The notes: generated from the letters alone by a model not told the origin. A stretch of 64,000 nucleotides of DNA from Burkholderia pseudomultivorans (GCF_001718415.1 NZ_CP013377.1:1984001-2048000), one strand, 5' to 3'; shown: positions 1 through 10,675, numbered from the stretch's first letter. Translations and numbers: made by a program.

Positions 1-1
1 C

Positions 2-940
2 GTCGAACTCGCGATCGAGGCCGGCGTGCCGAAGGGCGTGCTGAACGTCGTGCACGGCGGCAAGACCGTGGTCGATCGTCTCTGCACGCATCCGGACGTC
101 AAGGCGATCTCGTTCGTCGGCTCGACGCGCGTCGGCACGCACGTGTACAACCTCGGCAGCGAGCACGGCAAGCGCGTGCAGTCGATGATGGGCGCGAAGA
201 ATCACGCGGTCGTGCTGCCCGACGCGCATCGCGAGCAGACGATCAACGCGCTGGTCGGCGCGGGCTTCGGCGCGGCCGGCCAGCGCTGCATGGCGACCTC
301 GGTCGTCGTGCTGGTCGGCGCCGCGCGGGACTGGCTGCCCGATCTGGTCGAGAAGGCGAAGGCGTTGAAGGTCAACGCGGGGCACGAGCCCGGCACCGAT
401 GTCGGGCCGGTCGTGTCGAAGGCCGCGCATGCGCGCATCGTCGGGCTGATCGACGAAGGCGTGAAGGCCGGCGCGAAGCTCCTGCTCGACGGCCGCGACG
501 TGAAGGTGCCCGGCTACGAGCACGGCAATTTCGTCGGCCCGACGATCTTCTCGGGCGTGACGACCGACATGTCGATCTATACGGAAGAAATCTTCGGGCC
601 GGTGGTGGTCGTGCTGGAGGCCGACACGCTCGACGACGCGATCGCGCTCGTCAACCGCAACCCGATGGGCAACGGCGTCGGCCTGTTCACGCAGAGCGGC
701 GCGGCCGCGCGCAAGTTCCAGAGCGAAATCGACGTCGGCCAGGTCGGCATCAACATCCCGATTCCGGTGCCGGTGCCCTACTTCAGCTTCACCGGTTCGC
801 GCGGCTCGAAGCTCGGCGATCTCGGCCCGTACGGCAAGCAGGTCGTGCAGTTCTACACGCAGACGAAGACGGTCACCGCGCGCTGGTTCGACGACGACGC
901 GACGGCCGGCGGCGTGAACACGACGATCGCGCTGCGCTGA
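2..940 (+). CDS. mmsA: Methylmalonate-semialdehyde dehydrogenase (CoA-acylating), C-terminal part
   Basis: This is the last ~312 residues of the CoA-dependent aldehyde dehydrogenase that turns methylmalonate semialdehyde into propionyl-CoA in valine catabolism. The open frame enters from the left edge, so the real start is outside the window. Visible are the catalytic-cysteine segment GQRCMA, the preceding [14 protein letters not shown] stretch, EEIFGPV and the family-typical C terminus [13 protein letters not shown] followed by TVTARWF. The next gene, 20 bp downstream on the same strand, is mmsB, which makes the substrate of this enzyme, so the two are probably one operon. The family assignment is secure; only the 5' part is missing. 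Confidence 0.95.
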   Translation, partial: VELAIEAGVPKGVLNVVHGGKTVVDRLCTHPDVKAISFVGSTRVGTHVYNLGSEHGKRVQSMMGAKNHAVVLPDAHREQTINALVGAGFGAAGQRCMATSVVVLVGAARDWLPDLVEKAKALKVNAGHEPGTDVGPVVSKAAHARIVGLIDEGVKAGAKLLLDGRDVKVPGYEHGNFVGPTIFSGVTTDMSIYTEEIFGPVVVVLEADTLDDAIALVNRNPMGNGVGLFTQSGAAARKFQSEIDVGQVGINIPIPVPVPYFSFTGSRGSKLGDLGPYGKQVVQFYTQTKTVTARWFDDDATAGGVNTTIALR

Positions 941-960
941 TGGCGACCGGAGCTCCGCAC

Positions 961-1851
961 ATGGAAATCGCCTTCATCGGACTCGGCAACATGGGCGGCC
1001 CGATGGCCGCCAACCTCGTCAAGGCTGGCCACGCGCTGACGGTGTTCGACCTCGATGCGCACGCGGTCGACGCCGCGGTGCGCGCGGGCGCGGTGGCGGC
1101 CGGCTCGCCGCGCGACGCGGCCGCGCGCGCGTCGATCGTGATCACGATGCTGCCGGCCGCGCCGCACGTGCGCGGCGTCTACCTCGGCGACGACGGCGTG
1201 CTGGCCGGCGCGCGCCCCGACGCGACGCTGATCGACTGCAGCACGATCGATCCCGACACCGTGCGCGCGGTCGCCGCAGCGGCCGCGCAGCGCGGCTTGC
1301 CGCTCGCCGACGCGCCCGTGTCCGGCGGCACCGGCGGCGCGCAGGCCGGCACGCTGACCTTCATGGTCGGCGCTGAGCCCGCACTGTTCGAACGCATCCG
1401 CCCCGTGCTGCTCGACATGGGCAGGAACGTCGTGCATTGCGGCGGCACCGGCACCGGGCAGATCGCGAAGATCTGCAACAATCTGCTGCTCGGGATCTCG
1501 ATGATGGGCGTGTCGGAAGCGATGGCGCTCGGCGCGGCGCTCGGCATCGAGCCGGGCGTGCTGGCCGGGATCATCAATACGTCGACCGGACGCTGCTGGA
1601 GTTCGGACACGTACAACCCGTATCCGGGCGTCAGCGACACGGCGCCCGCCGCGCGCAACTATGCGGGCGGCTTCGCGGCGAACCTGATGCTGAAGGATCT
1701 CGGGCTCGCGACCGAGGCCGCGCGCCATGCGCGGCAGCCGGTATGGATGGGCGCGCTCGCGCAGCAGCTGTATCAGTCGATGAGCCAGCAGGGGCTCGGC
1801 GCGCTCGACTTCTCCGCGTGCGTGAAGCTGTACGAGCCGCAGCCCGCGTAG
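961..1851 (+). CDS. mmsB: 3-hydroxyisobutyrate dehydrogenase
   Basis: The 296-residue protein oxidises 3-hydroxyisobutyrate to methylmalonate semialdehyde with NAD+, the step before MmsA in valine breakdown. It opens with the Rossmann motif GLGNMGGPMAANL and has the substrate-loop motif DAPVSGGTGGAQAG. The family lysine is in AKICNNLLLG. A frame-open ATG exists at 940 overlapping the mmsA stop, but the ATG at 961 is preferred because GGAG lies 8-9 nt upstream and the protein then starts at the nucleotide-binding strand (MEIAFIGLGN). Length fits the family (~295-300). It ends shortly before a strong 13-bp hairpin at 1871-1907. Confidence 0.95.
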   Translation: MEIAFIGLGNMGGPMAANLVKAGHALTVFDLDAHAVDAAVRAGAVAAGSPRDAAARASIVITMLPAAPHVRGVYLGDDGVLAGARPDATLIDCSTIDPDTVRAVAAAAAQRGLPLADAPVSGGTGGAQAGTLTFMVGAEPALFERIRPVLLDMGRNVVHCGGTGTGQIAKICNNLLLGISMMGVSEAMALGAALGIEPGVLAGIINTSTGRCWSSDTYNPYPGVSDTAPAARNYAGGFAANLMLKDLGLATEAARHARQPVWMGALAQQLYQSMSQQGLGALDFSACVKLYEPQPA

Positions 1852-1870
1852 CGCGCGCGACAGACGTGCG

Positions 1871-1907
1871 TCGACCCGCGATGCGCAGCGGCGGCATCGC
1901 GGGTCGA
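1871..1907. terminator. Hairpin between mmsB and the convergent lipoprotein gene
   Basis: A perfect 13-bp inverted repeat (TCGACCCGCGATG and its complement) surrounds an 11-nt loop. It sits 20 bp after the mmsB stop and 47 bp after the end of the convergent lipoprotein gene. No U-tract follows, so it may act as a transcript end or stabiliser rather than a classical intrinsic terminator. Confidence 0.55.
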
Positions 1908-1953
1908 AGCGGATCGGCAGTAATCGCGACGCCGGTGGCGTGCGCGCGGCGTC

Positions 1954-2286
1954 CTAGCCGCGCGGGTTCGACGCCGTCTCGAAGGTCGGATGGCACTCGA
2001 ACGACAGTTCCGAGCGCGCATCGACGCGGCGGCCGCCGGTCAGCGACTCCTGTTTCATGCTCGCGCGCATCCCGCGCTGCGTGCAGTAGTTGGTCGCTTC
2101 GCTGACGGCTTTTTCATGGGCGTCGGCCCACGACGTCGACACGCCGAGCGTGCGCGTCTTCACGGTGAAAACGTTCGGGTTCGACGTCGCGGCAACGTCG
2201 GAAGCGGTCGAACACGCGGCGAGCAGGCAAGCGGCAGCCGCGAGGATCAACCCTCGCAGGATTCGGAAAGAAGCAGGATTCGACAT
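1954..2286 (-). CDS. Small putative lipoprotein
   Basis: A 110-residue protein of unknown function. It starts with a lipoprotein signal peptide (SFRILRGLILAAAACLLAAC) whose lipobox LLAAC puts the lipidated cysteine near residue 24. The mature part has two cysteines (YCTQ and FECH) that could form a disulfide, and a conserved-looking SWADAHEKAVSEATNYC stretch. I recognise no enzyme motif. The frame is open 96 nt further upstream, but the ATG at 2286 gives a complete signal peptide. It is convergent with mmsB. The upstream ~215 bp before the nicB cytochrome gene end hold nothing I can identify. Confidence 0.7.
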   Translation of the reverse strand: MSNPASFRILRGLILAAAACLLAACSTASDVAATSNPNVFTVKTRTLGVSTSWADAHEKAVSEATNYCTQRGMRASMKQESLTGGRRVDARSELSFECHPTFETASNPRG

Positions 2287-2501
2287 GGGGAACGGGCGTG
2301 CCGTCGATTCGACGGCATTGAGCAACATAGCCGACAGTATGCCTGCCCGATCGCCGAAGATCATGCCCCATTCGGTGAACACATTGTTTCGAATGGTTAA
2401 ACGATGGGCGATCAGGCAATCTTTACGCGCGATCTTCGCCGATCAGGCAGATTTGCCCGACCCGTCACCGTCATGTTGCGCCACCACGCGCCATGCGCTC
2501 G

Positions 2502-5075
2502 TCAATGCGCGCCTTCCTGCCGGATCCGCGCCGATGCCTCTTCCACATTCCGCCATGCCGGCTGGCCGGGCGCATAGCGCGCGCGGATATATGCGGCGAG
2601 TTCGGCCATCTGCCGTTCGTCGAACGCGTCGCGAAAGCCCGGCATGTAGCCGAGCCGCTCGGTGGCCGGATGGTCGATGCCGTTGTGCAGCACGCGCAGC
2701 AGGTTGTCGGGCGTCGCCTGGCTGACGCTCGTGTTCAGCCCCATCAGCGGCCGCACGCCGAAATGCCCGACGCCGCCCGATTCGGCATGACAGACCGCGC
2801 ACGCCGCATCGAACGCGCGACGGCCGTTCTCGAGGCCGAGCGTCGCGACCGTTTCCGCGCCACGCGCGTGCCGGGCCGCCGCATCGGCCGCCGCGGCATC
2901 GTCGACGGGCGGCGACAGCGAGGTCAGGTAGTGCGCGATCGCACGCACGTCGGACTCCGGCAGCGACGCGAGCCCCGCGACGACCGGCGCCATCGGCCCG
3001 GCCGCGACGCCGTGCTGCGCGGAAAAGCCGGTGCGCAGATACTCGAACAGTGCGGGCTCGGTCCACGGCACCGGTGCGGTGCGCGACGCGACCAGCGGCG
3101 GCGCGACCCACCCTTCTGCTTCGCCGCCCGACAGGTACGCGAGGCCGCCCTTCTCCGCGCCCAGCGCGTTGCGCGGCGTATGGCAGGCGCCGCAATGACC
3201 CGCGCCGTCGACGAGATACTTGCCGCGATTCCATGCGGCGGAGCGCGACGGGTCCGGCGTGAACGGCCGCGCATCGTGAAACAGCCAGTTCCAGCCGGCC
3301 AGGAGCCGCCGCTGGTCGAGCGGGAACGGCAGCTTCGTCTTCGGCGGCGCGTGCTTCACCGGCGGCTGCGACATCAGATACGCATAGAGCGCGAGCAGGT
3401 CCGGCTCGCTCAGCTTCGCGAACGCCGTGTACGGGAAGGCCGGGTACAGGTGCGTGCCGTCGCGGCCGATGCCTTCGCGCATCGCGCGCGCGAACGCGGG
3501 GTAGGACCACGCGCCGATGCCGGTTTCCGGGTCGGGCGTCAGGTTGGTCGTGTAGATCGTGCCGAAAGGCGTATCGAGCGCGAGCCCGCCCGCATTGGGC
3601 GCGCCGCCGGGCGCCGTATGGCAGACCGCGCAATCGCCGGCGATCGCGATCTGGCGGCCGCGTTCGAGCGTCGCCGCACTCCACATCGCGGCGTCCGCGC
3701 CGCCGGGCGCGACGGGGGCGATCGGCGCGGGCCCCGGCAGGATTGCGCAGGCCAGGCCGATCAGGCCGCCGGCCATCCCGCCGATGCCGCCGCCGGCCAG
3801 CCAGCGGCGCCAGCGCGATGCACGGCGCGGCGCGACGGCGACCGGTCCGTCGCCGAAACCGGTTGATTCGGGATGCGCCAGCGCCGCGCGAATCCGCTCG
3901 GGATCGAACGGCGGCGCGCGAAAGCGCACGCCCGTCGCGTCGTACAGCGCGTTCGCGATCGCGGCGGCGGCCGGCGCGGCGGCCTGCTCGATCCGCTGCG
4001 CGTCGTGCGCGGATCGCGCGTCGTGCGCGCCGGATGACGCATCGGCGGCGACGACCAGTTCATGCGCAAGCGCATCCGGTCGTGCCGCGGCATCGGCCTC
4101 GTCATGCGCAGGGCGCGCGGCCAGCCGCGTGCCCATCACGCGCGAAATCGCCGCCTCGATCTGCCATGCGGGCAAGCCCGCCAGCGCGGCGCGGTCGGGC
4201 GCGCCCACGCCCTGCCCGGCGACGACGCGCCGCACCGCGACCTCGCCCGTCGCAGGATCGACGTCGAGATCGACGACCCACGCACTCCAGTTCGCGTCGC
4301 CGCTCTCGCGCGTCGCTTCGGCTTTCGATTGCTCGTGGTCGCGATCATGATCGCGCGGCGCGACGGCGCCCGCCTGCGCGGATTCGTCCGCCCGCGTGGC
4401 GGGCAAGGCAATCGTGTCGGACGACGACGGCGAATGTGCGCCGTCGAAGGCGAAGCCTCGGCCGCTGAGCCGCGTGCCGGCTTGTCGCCCGGCCGCGACC
4501 GGCGCGCCCCAGGCGGCGCGCTCGCTGACCATCCGGATAATCTCGCGCGGGCCCGCGTCCTGCGCCGCATCGAGATGCTGCAGCCGCAGCGCGACCGGAT
4601 CGCGCCGCAACGCGCCGGCGAGTTCGTCGACGAACGATTCGCGCGCGAACACGTGCGCGTGAGGCGGAATCGCGCCGGCGGCGTCGGCCATCTCGATCGA
4701 CGTCTGCGCGTGCCGGTAGACGAAGGGGGACGCCGCTGCGGATGCGTCGACTGCCGGCGCGGCATCGGACGACGGAGCGTCAGGGCGGTCAGCTGCATCG
4801 TCGTTCGGCAACCGACGCCGAAGCGTCTCACGATCGTCCGGCGCCGCGCCGAGCTGCGCGCGATAGCGCCATGCCGTGATCCGTCCGTCGGCAGCGGTCC
4901 GCGTTTCGATATCGAGCGACGCATGCGTGCGCGCCTCGCCGGCCGGCCAGCCGTAGCGCGCGTGGTGCGTGCGCGATGCGTCGTCGCGGTCCTGCTGCGC
5001 GTTGTCGGTGGCAGGCTCGCAATCCATGGCGCGCGACGCATCCGCCTGCATGGTCATCTGCCGATCATCCTTCAT
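2502..5075 (-). CDS. nicB: Nicotinate dehydrogenase cytochrome c subunit (NicB C-terminal half with remnant Mo domain)
   Basis: An 857-residue protein with two parts. Residues ~1-410 resemble only the second half of an aldehyde-oxidase/xanthine-dehydrogenase molybdopterin domain (FARESFVDELAGALRRDPVA; ANALYDATGVRFRAPPFDPE). The segment that should carry the catalytic Glu motif (GxGE) before ANALYDATG is replaced by an Ala/His/Asp-rich stretch. A membrane segment follows near residue 430, then three haem-c motifs: CAVCH (482-486), CGACH (~628-632) and CAVCH (~759-763). In Pseudomonas putida NicB the Mo and cytochrome domains are one protein that hydroxylates nicotinate at C6 and passes electrons outward. 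Here this protein probably only carries electrons, and the Mo subunit is at 10773-13064. Start choice is uncertain: 5075 overlaps the nicA stop by 11 nt; 5057 has GAAGGA 10 nt upstream. Confidence 0.8.
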   Translation of the reverse strand: MKDDRQMTMQADASRAMDCEPATDNAQQDRDDASRTHHARYGWPAGEARTHASLDIETRTAADGRITAWRYRAQLGAAPDDRETLRRRLPNDDAADRPDAPSSDAAPAVDASAAASPFVYRHAQTSIEMADAAGAIPPHAHVFARESFVDELAGALRRDPVALRLQHLDAAQDAGPREIIRMVSERAAWGAPVAAGRQAGTRLSGRGFAFDGAHSPSSSDTIALPATRADESAQAGAVAPRDHDRDHEQSKAEATRESGDANWSAWVVDLDVDPATGEVAVRRVVAGQGVGAPDRAALAGLPAWQIEAAISRVMGTRLAARPAHDEADAAARPDALAHELVVAADASSGAHDARSAHDAQRIEQAAAPAAAAIANALYDATGVRFRAPPFDPERIRAALAHPESTGFGDGPVAVAPRRASRWRRWLAGGGIGGMAGGLIGLACAILPGPAPIAPVAPGGADAAMWSAATLERGRQIAIAGDCAVCHTAPGGAPNAGGLALDTPFGTIYTTNLTPDPETGIGAWSYPAFARAMREGIGRDGTHLYPAFPYTAFAKLSEPDLLALYAYLMSQPPVKHAPPKTKLPFPLDQRRLLAGWNWLFHDARPFTPDPSRSAAWNRGKYLVDGAGHCGACHTPRNALGAEKGGLAYLSGGEAEGWVAPPLVASRTAPVPWTEPALFEYLRTGFSAQHGVAAGPMAPVVAGLASLPESDVRAIAHYLTSLSPPVDDAAAADAAARHARGAETVATLGLENGRRAFDAACAVCHAESGGVGHFGVRPLMGLNTSVSQATPDNLLRVLHNGIDHPATERLGYMPGFRDAFDERQMAELAAYIRARYAPGQPAWRNVEEASARIRQEGAH

Positions 5076-5568
5076 GACCGTCCCGCAGATAGCGTGCGGC
5101 GCGATGCACCGCACGAAGGATCTCGAGATGCGTGCCGCAGCGACACAGGTTGAAGCGCAGCGCAGCGCGGATCGCCGCGTCGTCCGGCGACGGATCGCGG
5201 TCGAGCAGCGCCTTCGTGCTCATGATCATGCCGTTCAGGCAATAGCCGCACTGCGCGGCCTGTTCGTCGATGAACGCGCGCTGGATCGGATGCGGCGCAT
5301 CGCGCGACCCGAGCCCTTCGAGCGTCGTCACGTCGCGCCCGTTCGCGACGCCGGCCGGCACGACGCACGAGCGCGTCGCCTGCCCGTCGACCAGCACCGT
5401 GCAGGCGCCGCACTGCCCGAGCCCGCAGCCGTATTTCGGGCCGTTCAGCGCGCAGTCGTTGCGCAGCACCAGCAACAGCGGCGTATCGGAGGCGATGTCG
5501 TCGACGGTGCACGGCGCGCCGTTGACGCGAAACGCGAGCGACCGCGACGGGGAAGCGGAATGGGACAT
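5065..5568 (-). CDS. nicA: Nicotinate dehydrogenase [2Fe-2S] subunit
   Basis: A 167-residue iron-sulfur subunit of the xanthine-dehydrogenase type that shuttles electrons from the molybdenum centre during 6-hydroxylation of nicotinate. The plant-ferredoxin-type cluster is at YGCGLGQCGACTVLVDG with its fourth cysteine in TRSCVV; the second cluster uses QCGYC and CRCGTH. Length matches NicA (~157). It overlaps the start of the cytochrome subunit gene, so the two are translationally coupled. The Mo subunit is 5 kb away on the other strand. The 230 bp between this gene and nicC contain no ORF or clear signal. A related isoquinoline 1-oxidoreductase role is excluded mainly by the surrounding nic genes. 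Confidence 0.9.
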   Translation of the reverse strand: MSHSASPSRSLAFRVNGAPCTVDDIASDTPLLLVLRNDCALNGPKYGCGLGQCGACTVLVDGQATRSCVVPAGVANGRDVTTLEGLGSRDAPHPIQRAFIDEQAAQCGYCLNGMIMSTKALLDRDPSPDDAAIRAALRFNLCRCGTHLEILRAVHRAARYLRDGHEG

Positions 5569-5801
5569 GGGTGGATCCGGAATGCGGGGCGGCCGATCAC
5601 CGGCTGACGATCGACCGACAAGCGGCCGGCGGCGGGCACGGCTGCCGGCTCGCGGCGACCGGCGCGAGCCGGCGACGAGTGCCGCGGCGCTCAGATATAA
5701 CACGCCGAAATGCGCGCGTGCCGGCCTTGCACGCCTCGGCGCGCGGCATCCCGCCCGGGCGCCGGCACGACAGCACGACAGCGCGCCACGAGAAGCACGC
5801 G

Positions 5802-7058
<1,257 letters not shown>

Positions 7059-7162
7059 GCGGAATGTCCGGCGCGCGTCTTTCATTCGGGAAAACACCAA
7101 TAAAACCCCATTCCTTTCGACACATCGGCATGCCATCCAAGCCAAAAAAACATTTTGGCCTA

Positions 7163-7191
7163 TTGTTATTTTCAAATGTACACACTAGACT
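7163..7191 (+). promoter_or_regulatory. nicE promoter with overlapping NicR-type operator
   Basis: TTGTTA (7163-7168) and TAGACT (7186-7191) are 17 nt apart. The operator-like sequence ATGTACACACTAGA (7176-7189) covers the -10 box. It shares GTACACACTAGA exactly with the nicT promoter site (complementary strand). The promoter would drive nicE-nicD-nicX-nicF, starting ~65 bp upstream of nicE. Confidence 0.55.
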
Positions 7192-7258
7192 TTTCTCGAA
7201 GCGGGCCGGTATCGCCTCAGCATGCCGCCCCATCCTCACCGACACGGAGCCCTCCTTC

Positions 7259-8011
7259 ATGAGCAAGACCTACCGCATCGGCCAGATCGTGCCGAGTTCC
7301 AACACGACGATGGAAACCGAAATTCCGGCGATGCTGCGCCTGCGCGAGGCGATCCGGCCCGAGCGCTTCACGTATCACTCGAGCCGGATGCGGATGAAGA
7401 AGGTCGTCAAGGAAGAACTGGCGGCGATGGACGCGGAGTCCGATCGATGTGCGATGGAACTGAGCGACGCGCGCGTCGACGTGCTCGGCTACGCATGCCT
7501 CGTCGCGATCATGGCGATGGGGCACGGCTATCACCGCGTGTCGCAGGCGCGCCTCACGAAGCAGACGGCCGACAACGGCGCGCAGGCGCCGGTGCTGACG
7601 AGCGCGGGCGCGCTCGTCGACGCGCTGAAGGTGATCGGCGCGAAGCGCATCGTCGTCGTCGCGCCGTACATGAAGCCGCTCACCGAACTGGTGGTCGACT
7701 ACATCCGCAACGAAGGCTACGAGGTGATCGGCTACCGCGCGCTGGAAATCCCCGACAACCTCGACGTCGGCCGCCACGATCCGGCGCGCCTGCCCGAGAT
7801 CGTGAAGACGCTGCCTTACCAGGACGCCGATGCGATCGTGCTGTCCGCGTGCGTGCAGATGCCGTCGCTGCCGGCCGTCGCCAAGGTCGAGGCAATGACG
7901 GGCAAGCCGGTCGTCACGGCCGCGATCGCGACCACCTACGCGATGCTGCGCGAACTCGATCTCGAGCCGATCGTGCCCGGCGCGGGCGCACTGCTGTCCG
8001 GCGCGTACTGA
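7259..8011 (+). CDS. nicE: Maleate cis-trans isomerase
   Basis: A 250-residue enzyme of the Asp/Glu racemase fold that converts maleate to fumarate, the last step of nicotinate catabolism. The two expected active-site cysteines are present in GYACLVAIM (near residue 80) and LSACVQMPSL (near residue 199). GQIVPSSNTTMETEIPAM at the N terminus is typical of maleate isomerase. The start at 7259 is chosen over an upstream open frame because GGAG lies ~9 nt before it (cggagccctccttcATG). It is first of a close-packed row with nicD (26-bp gap), nicX and nicF. Confidence 0.94.
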   Translation: MSKTYRIGQIVPSSNTTMETEIPAMLRLREAIRPERFTYHSSRMRMKKVVKEELAAMDAESDRCAMELSDARVDVLGYACLVAIMAMGHGYHRVSQARLTKQTADNGAQAPVLTSAGALVDALKVIGAKRIVVVAPYMKPLTELVVDYIRNEGYEVIGYRALEIPDNLDVGRHDPARLPEIVKTLPYQDADAIVLSACVQMPSLPAVAKVEAMTGKPVVTAAIATTYAMLRELDLEPIVPGAGALLSGAY

Positions 8012-8037
8012 ACGCCCCTTTCCGACGGAGCCCTCCG

Positions 8038-8868
8038 ATGTCCTCGACCTTCCTGTACGGCGCGAACGTTCACGCCAACGGCATTCGCCAGCACTACCTG
8101 CGCTACGGCGGCGCGACCGGCTCGCGCGCCGCGCGCCCCGCGATCGTGCTGATTCCCGGCATCACGAGCCCCGCGATCACGTGGGGCTTCGTCGGCGACG
8201 TGTTCGGCGCCGCCTTCGACACCTACGTGCTCGACGTGCGCGGCCGCGGGCTGTCCGAGGCCTCGCCGACGCTCGACTACAGCCTCGATGCGCAGGCCGA
8301 CGACGTCGCGGCGCTCGTCGCCGAACTCGGCCTGCCGCGCACCAGCCTCGTCGGTCACTCGATGGGCGCGCGGATCGCCGCGCGCGCGGCGCGGCGCGGC
8401 ATTCGCGGGCTCGAGTCGGTCGTGCTGGTCGATCCTCCCGTGTCGGGCCCGAACCGCCGCGACTATCCGGGCAAGCTGCCGTGGTACATCGACTCGATGG
8501 CGCTGGCGCGCGCGGGCACCGATGCCGAGGGCATGCGCGCGTTCTGCCCGACCTGGACCGACGCCGAACTGCGGCTGCGCGCCGAATGGCTGCACACCTG
8601 CGACGAACGCGCGGTGCGCGCATCGTACGAAGGCTTCCATACCGACGACTTCCACGCGGACGCCGCGCAGCTGGGGGTGCCGTCGCTGCTGATCACGGCC
8701 GAACGCGGCGACGTGGTGCGCGACGAAGACGTCGCCGAACTGCAGCGCGCGACGCCGTCGATGCGGCACGTGCGCGTGCCGGCCGCGGGCCACATGATTC
8801 CGTGGGACAACGCGCCGGGCTTCTACGCGGCGTTCGGCGACTTCCTCGGCGCGCCGCTCGCGGCCTGA
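8038..8868 (+). CDS. nicD: N-formylmaleamate deformylase
   Basis: A 276-residue alpha/beta hydrolase that removes formate from N-formylmaleamate. The nucleophile elbow is GHSMGAR (Ser near residue 107), the oxyanion region is LIPGITSPAITWGF, and the catalytic His is in AAGHMIPWD near the C terminus. The acid residue is probably in the VDPPVSG or TDD segments. GGAG precedes the ATG by ~10 nt. It lies between nicE and nicX, whose product is its substrate. Identity as NicD rather than another ester hydrolase depends on this context as well as length. Confidence 0.93.
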   Translation: MSSTFLYGANVHANGIRQHYLRYGGATGSRAARPAIVLIPGITSPAITWGFVGDVFGAAFDTYVLDVRGRGLSEASPTLDYSLDAQADDVAALVAELGLPRTSLVGHSMGARIAARAARRGIRGLESVVLVDPPVSGPNRRDYPGKLPWYIDSMALARAGTDAEGMRAFCPTWTDAELRLRAEWLHTCDERAVRASYEGFHTDDFHADAAQLGVPSLLITAERGDVVRDEDVAELQRATPSMRHVRVPAAGHMIPWDNAPGFYAAFGDFLGAPLAA

Positions 8869-8915
8869 GCGCCCGGCGCCCGCCTTTTTCCCTCACGCCT
8901 TTACCGGAGCCGACG

Positions 8916-9956
8916 ATGCCAGTCAGCGACACCCAACTGATCGACGCGTGGAAGCAGGTGCTCACGCTGTCGCGCCTCGAACCGGGCCAGACCGTCACGA
9001 TCCTGACGAGCGCGGCCACCCACCCGCAGACGCTGTCGTGCGCGCTGATCGCGACGCAGTCGATGGGCGCGATCGTCAATCGGCTCGACCTGCCGCCCGT
9101 CAACGGCGACAAGGCGTTCAGCCGCGACCCGCTCGCCTATCTCGGCACGACGCCGCTGACCGGCAATCCGGCCGCGATCGCCGCGCTGCGCGCGAGCGAT
9201 CTCGTGCTCGACCTGATGACGCTGCTGTTCTCGCCCGAGCAGCACGAGATCCTGAAGACGGGCACGAAGATCCTGCTCGCGGTCGAGCCGCCCGAGGTGC
9301 TGGTGCGGATGGTGCCGACGCTCGCCGACCGCACGCGCGTGCTCGCCGCAACGAAAAAGATCGCGGCCGCCCGCGAGATGCGCGTGAGCTCGGCCGCCGG
9401 CACCGCGCTCGTGTGCCCGCTCGGCGAGTTCCCGCCGACGGCCGAATACGGCTTCGTCGACGCGCCGGGCCGCTGGGACCACTGGCCGAGCGGCTTCGCG
9501 CTGACCTACCCGAACGACCGCACCGCGCACGGCACGATCGTGATCGACCGCGGCGACATCCTGCTGCCGCAGAAGCACTACGTAAGCGAGCCGATCGTAC
9601 TGACCGTCGAAGGCGGTTACGCGACGCGCATCGAGGGCGGCGTCGACGCCGACCTGCTGCGCGACTACATGGACACCTTCGCCGACCCGGAAGGCTATGC
9701 GATCTCGCATATCGGCTGGGGGCTGCAGCCGCGCGCGCGCTGGTCGACGCTCGGCCTGTACGACCGCGAGGCGACGATCGGCATGGACGCGCGCGCGTTC
9801 GAAGGCAACTTCCTGTTCTCGCTCGGCCCGAACAACGAAGGCGGCGGCAGCCGCACGACGACCTGCCATATCGACATTCCCTTGCGCCGCTGCACGGTCG
9901 AGCTCGACGGCGAAACCGTCGTGCGCGACGGCCGCGTGACCGACCAACCCGCCTGA
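8916..9956 (+). CDS. nicX: 2,5-dihydroxypyridine 5,6-dioxygenase
   Basis: A 346-residue Fe(II) extradiol-type ring-cleaving dioxygenase that converts 2,5-dihydroxypyridine to N-formylmaleamate. It belongs to the M29-like leucyl aminopeptidase fold. Likely metal ligands are visible in SHIGWGLQPRARW and in the HxD of TCHIDIPL near the C terminus, matching the His/His/Asp set known for NicX. The start has CGGAG 6-7 nt upstream. Length matches P. putida NicX (~350). It is placed between nicD and nicF, so the ring-opening, deformylation, deamidation and isomerisation enzymes are contiguous. Confidence 0.93.
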   Translation: MPVSDTQLIDAWKQVLTLSRLEPGQTVTILTSAATHPQTLSCALIATQSMGAIVNRLDLPPVNGDKAFSRDPLAYLGTTPLTGNPAAIAALRASDLVLDLMTLLFSPEQHEILKTGTKILLAVEPPEVLVRMVPTLADRTRVLAATKKIAAAREMRVSSAAGTALVCPLGEFPPTAEYGFVDAPGRWDHWPSGFALTYPNDRTAHGTIVIDRGDILLPQKHYVSEPIVLTVEGGYATRIEGGVDADLLRDYMDTFADPEGYAISHIGWGLQPRARWSTLGLYDREATIGMDARAFEGNFLFSLGPNNEGGGSRTTTCHIDIPLRRCTVELDGETVVRDGRVTDQPA

Positions 9957-9967
9957 CGAGACAGACC

Positions 9968-10621
9968 ATGACCGAGCTTTCCCGCCACGCCGAAGCCCAT
10001 GTATACCGCCAGCAGGGCTTCGGCACACCGCTGCCGCCGCACGGCCGCATCGGACTGCTGATCGTCGATTTCGTGGTCGGCTTTGCCGATCCGGCGACGT
10101 TCGGCGGCGGCAATATCGCGCCGGCGATCGCGCGCACGACCCGCGCGCTCGCCATCGCGCGCGAGCGCGGCTGGCCCGTCGCGCACAGCCGGATCGTCTA
10201 TGCGGACGACGGCAGCGACGACAACGTGTTCTCGCTGAAGGTGCCCGGCATGGCGACGCTGACCGAGCACCATCCGAACAGCGCGATCGTGCCCGAACTG
10301 ACGCCGGCGCCCGGCGAACTGGTCGTGCGCAAGACGGTGCCGTCCGCGTTCTTCGGCACGCAGCTCGCGCCGTGGCTCGCGCAGCGCGCGGTGCAGACGC
10401 TGCTCGTCGCGGGCGCCGTGACGAGCGGCTGCGTGCGCGCCAGCGTCGTCGATGCGATGTCGCACGGCTTCCGGCCGCTGGTGCTCGCCGATTGCGTCGG
10501 CGATCGCGCGATTGCGCCGCACGAAGCGAACCTGTTCGACATGCAGCAGAAATACGCGGCCGTGATGCCGCTCGACGACGCGATCTCCGCAATCGACGCG
10601 ATGCCCGCGCACGCGCGCTGA
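9968..10621 (+). CDS. nicF: Maleamate amidohydrolase
   Basis: A 217-residue isochorismatase-type cysteine hydrolase that releases ammonia from maleamate, giving maleate for NicE. The catalytic triad is visible: Asp in LLIVDFVVGF, Lys in VVRKTVPSAFFG and Cys in VTSGCVRASVVDAM. It starts 11 bp after the nicX stop. After the gene there is an 8-bp stem hairpin (10642-10661) and then a consensus-like promoter before the Mo subunit gene, so nicF may close the nicE transcript. Confidence 0.92.
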   Translation: MTELSRHAEAHVYRQQGFGTPLPPHGRIGLLIVDFVVGFADPATFGGGNIAPAIARTTRALAIARERGWPVAHSRIVYADDGSDDNVFSLKVPGMATLTEHHPNSAIVPELTPAPGELVVRKTVPSAFFGTQLAPWLAQRAVQTLLVAGAVTSGCVRASVVDAMSHGFRPLVLADCVGDRAIAPHEANLFDMQQKYAAVMPLDDAISAIDAMPAHAR

Positions 10622-10641
10622 AGCACGGCGTGCGCGCAGCG

Positions 10642-10661
10642 GCGGCGAAGCGATTCGCCGC
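10642..10661. terminator. Hairpin after nicF
   Basis: GCGGCGAA and TTCGCCGC flank the loop GCGA. There is no U-tract. It could be an attenuating or 3'-stabilising stem between nicF and the separately promoted Mo subunit gene. Confidence 0.35.
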
Positions 10662-10675
10662 TTCCACCGCCGCGA

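Noticed and set aside
2493..3866. A 457-codon plus-strand open frame opposite the cytochrome gene
   Set aside because: Arg/Ala/Gly-rich shadow of the haem protein on the other strand, typical of high-GC DNA; no motif or ribosome site.
5065..5568. Isoquinoline 1-oxidoreductase small subunit as an alternative for NicA
   Set aside because: Family motifs are shared, but adjacency to nicC, nicE, nicD, nicX, nicF and nicT makes nicotinate dehydrogenase far more likely.
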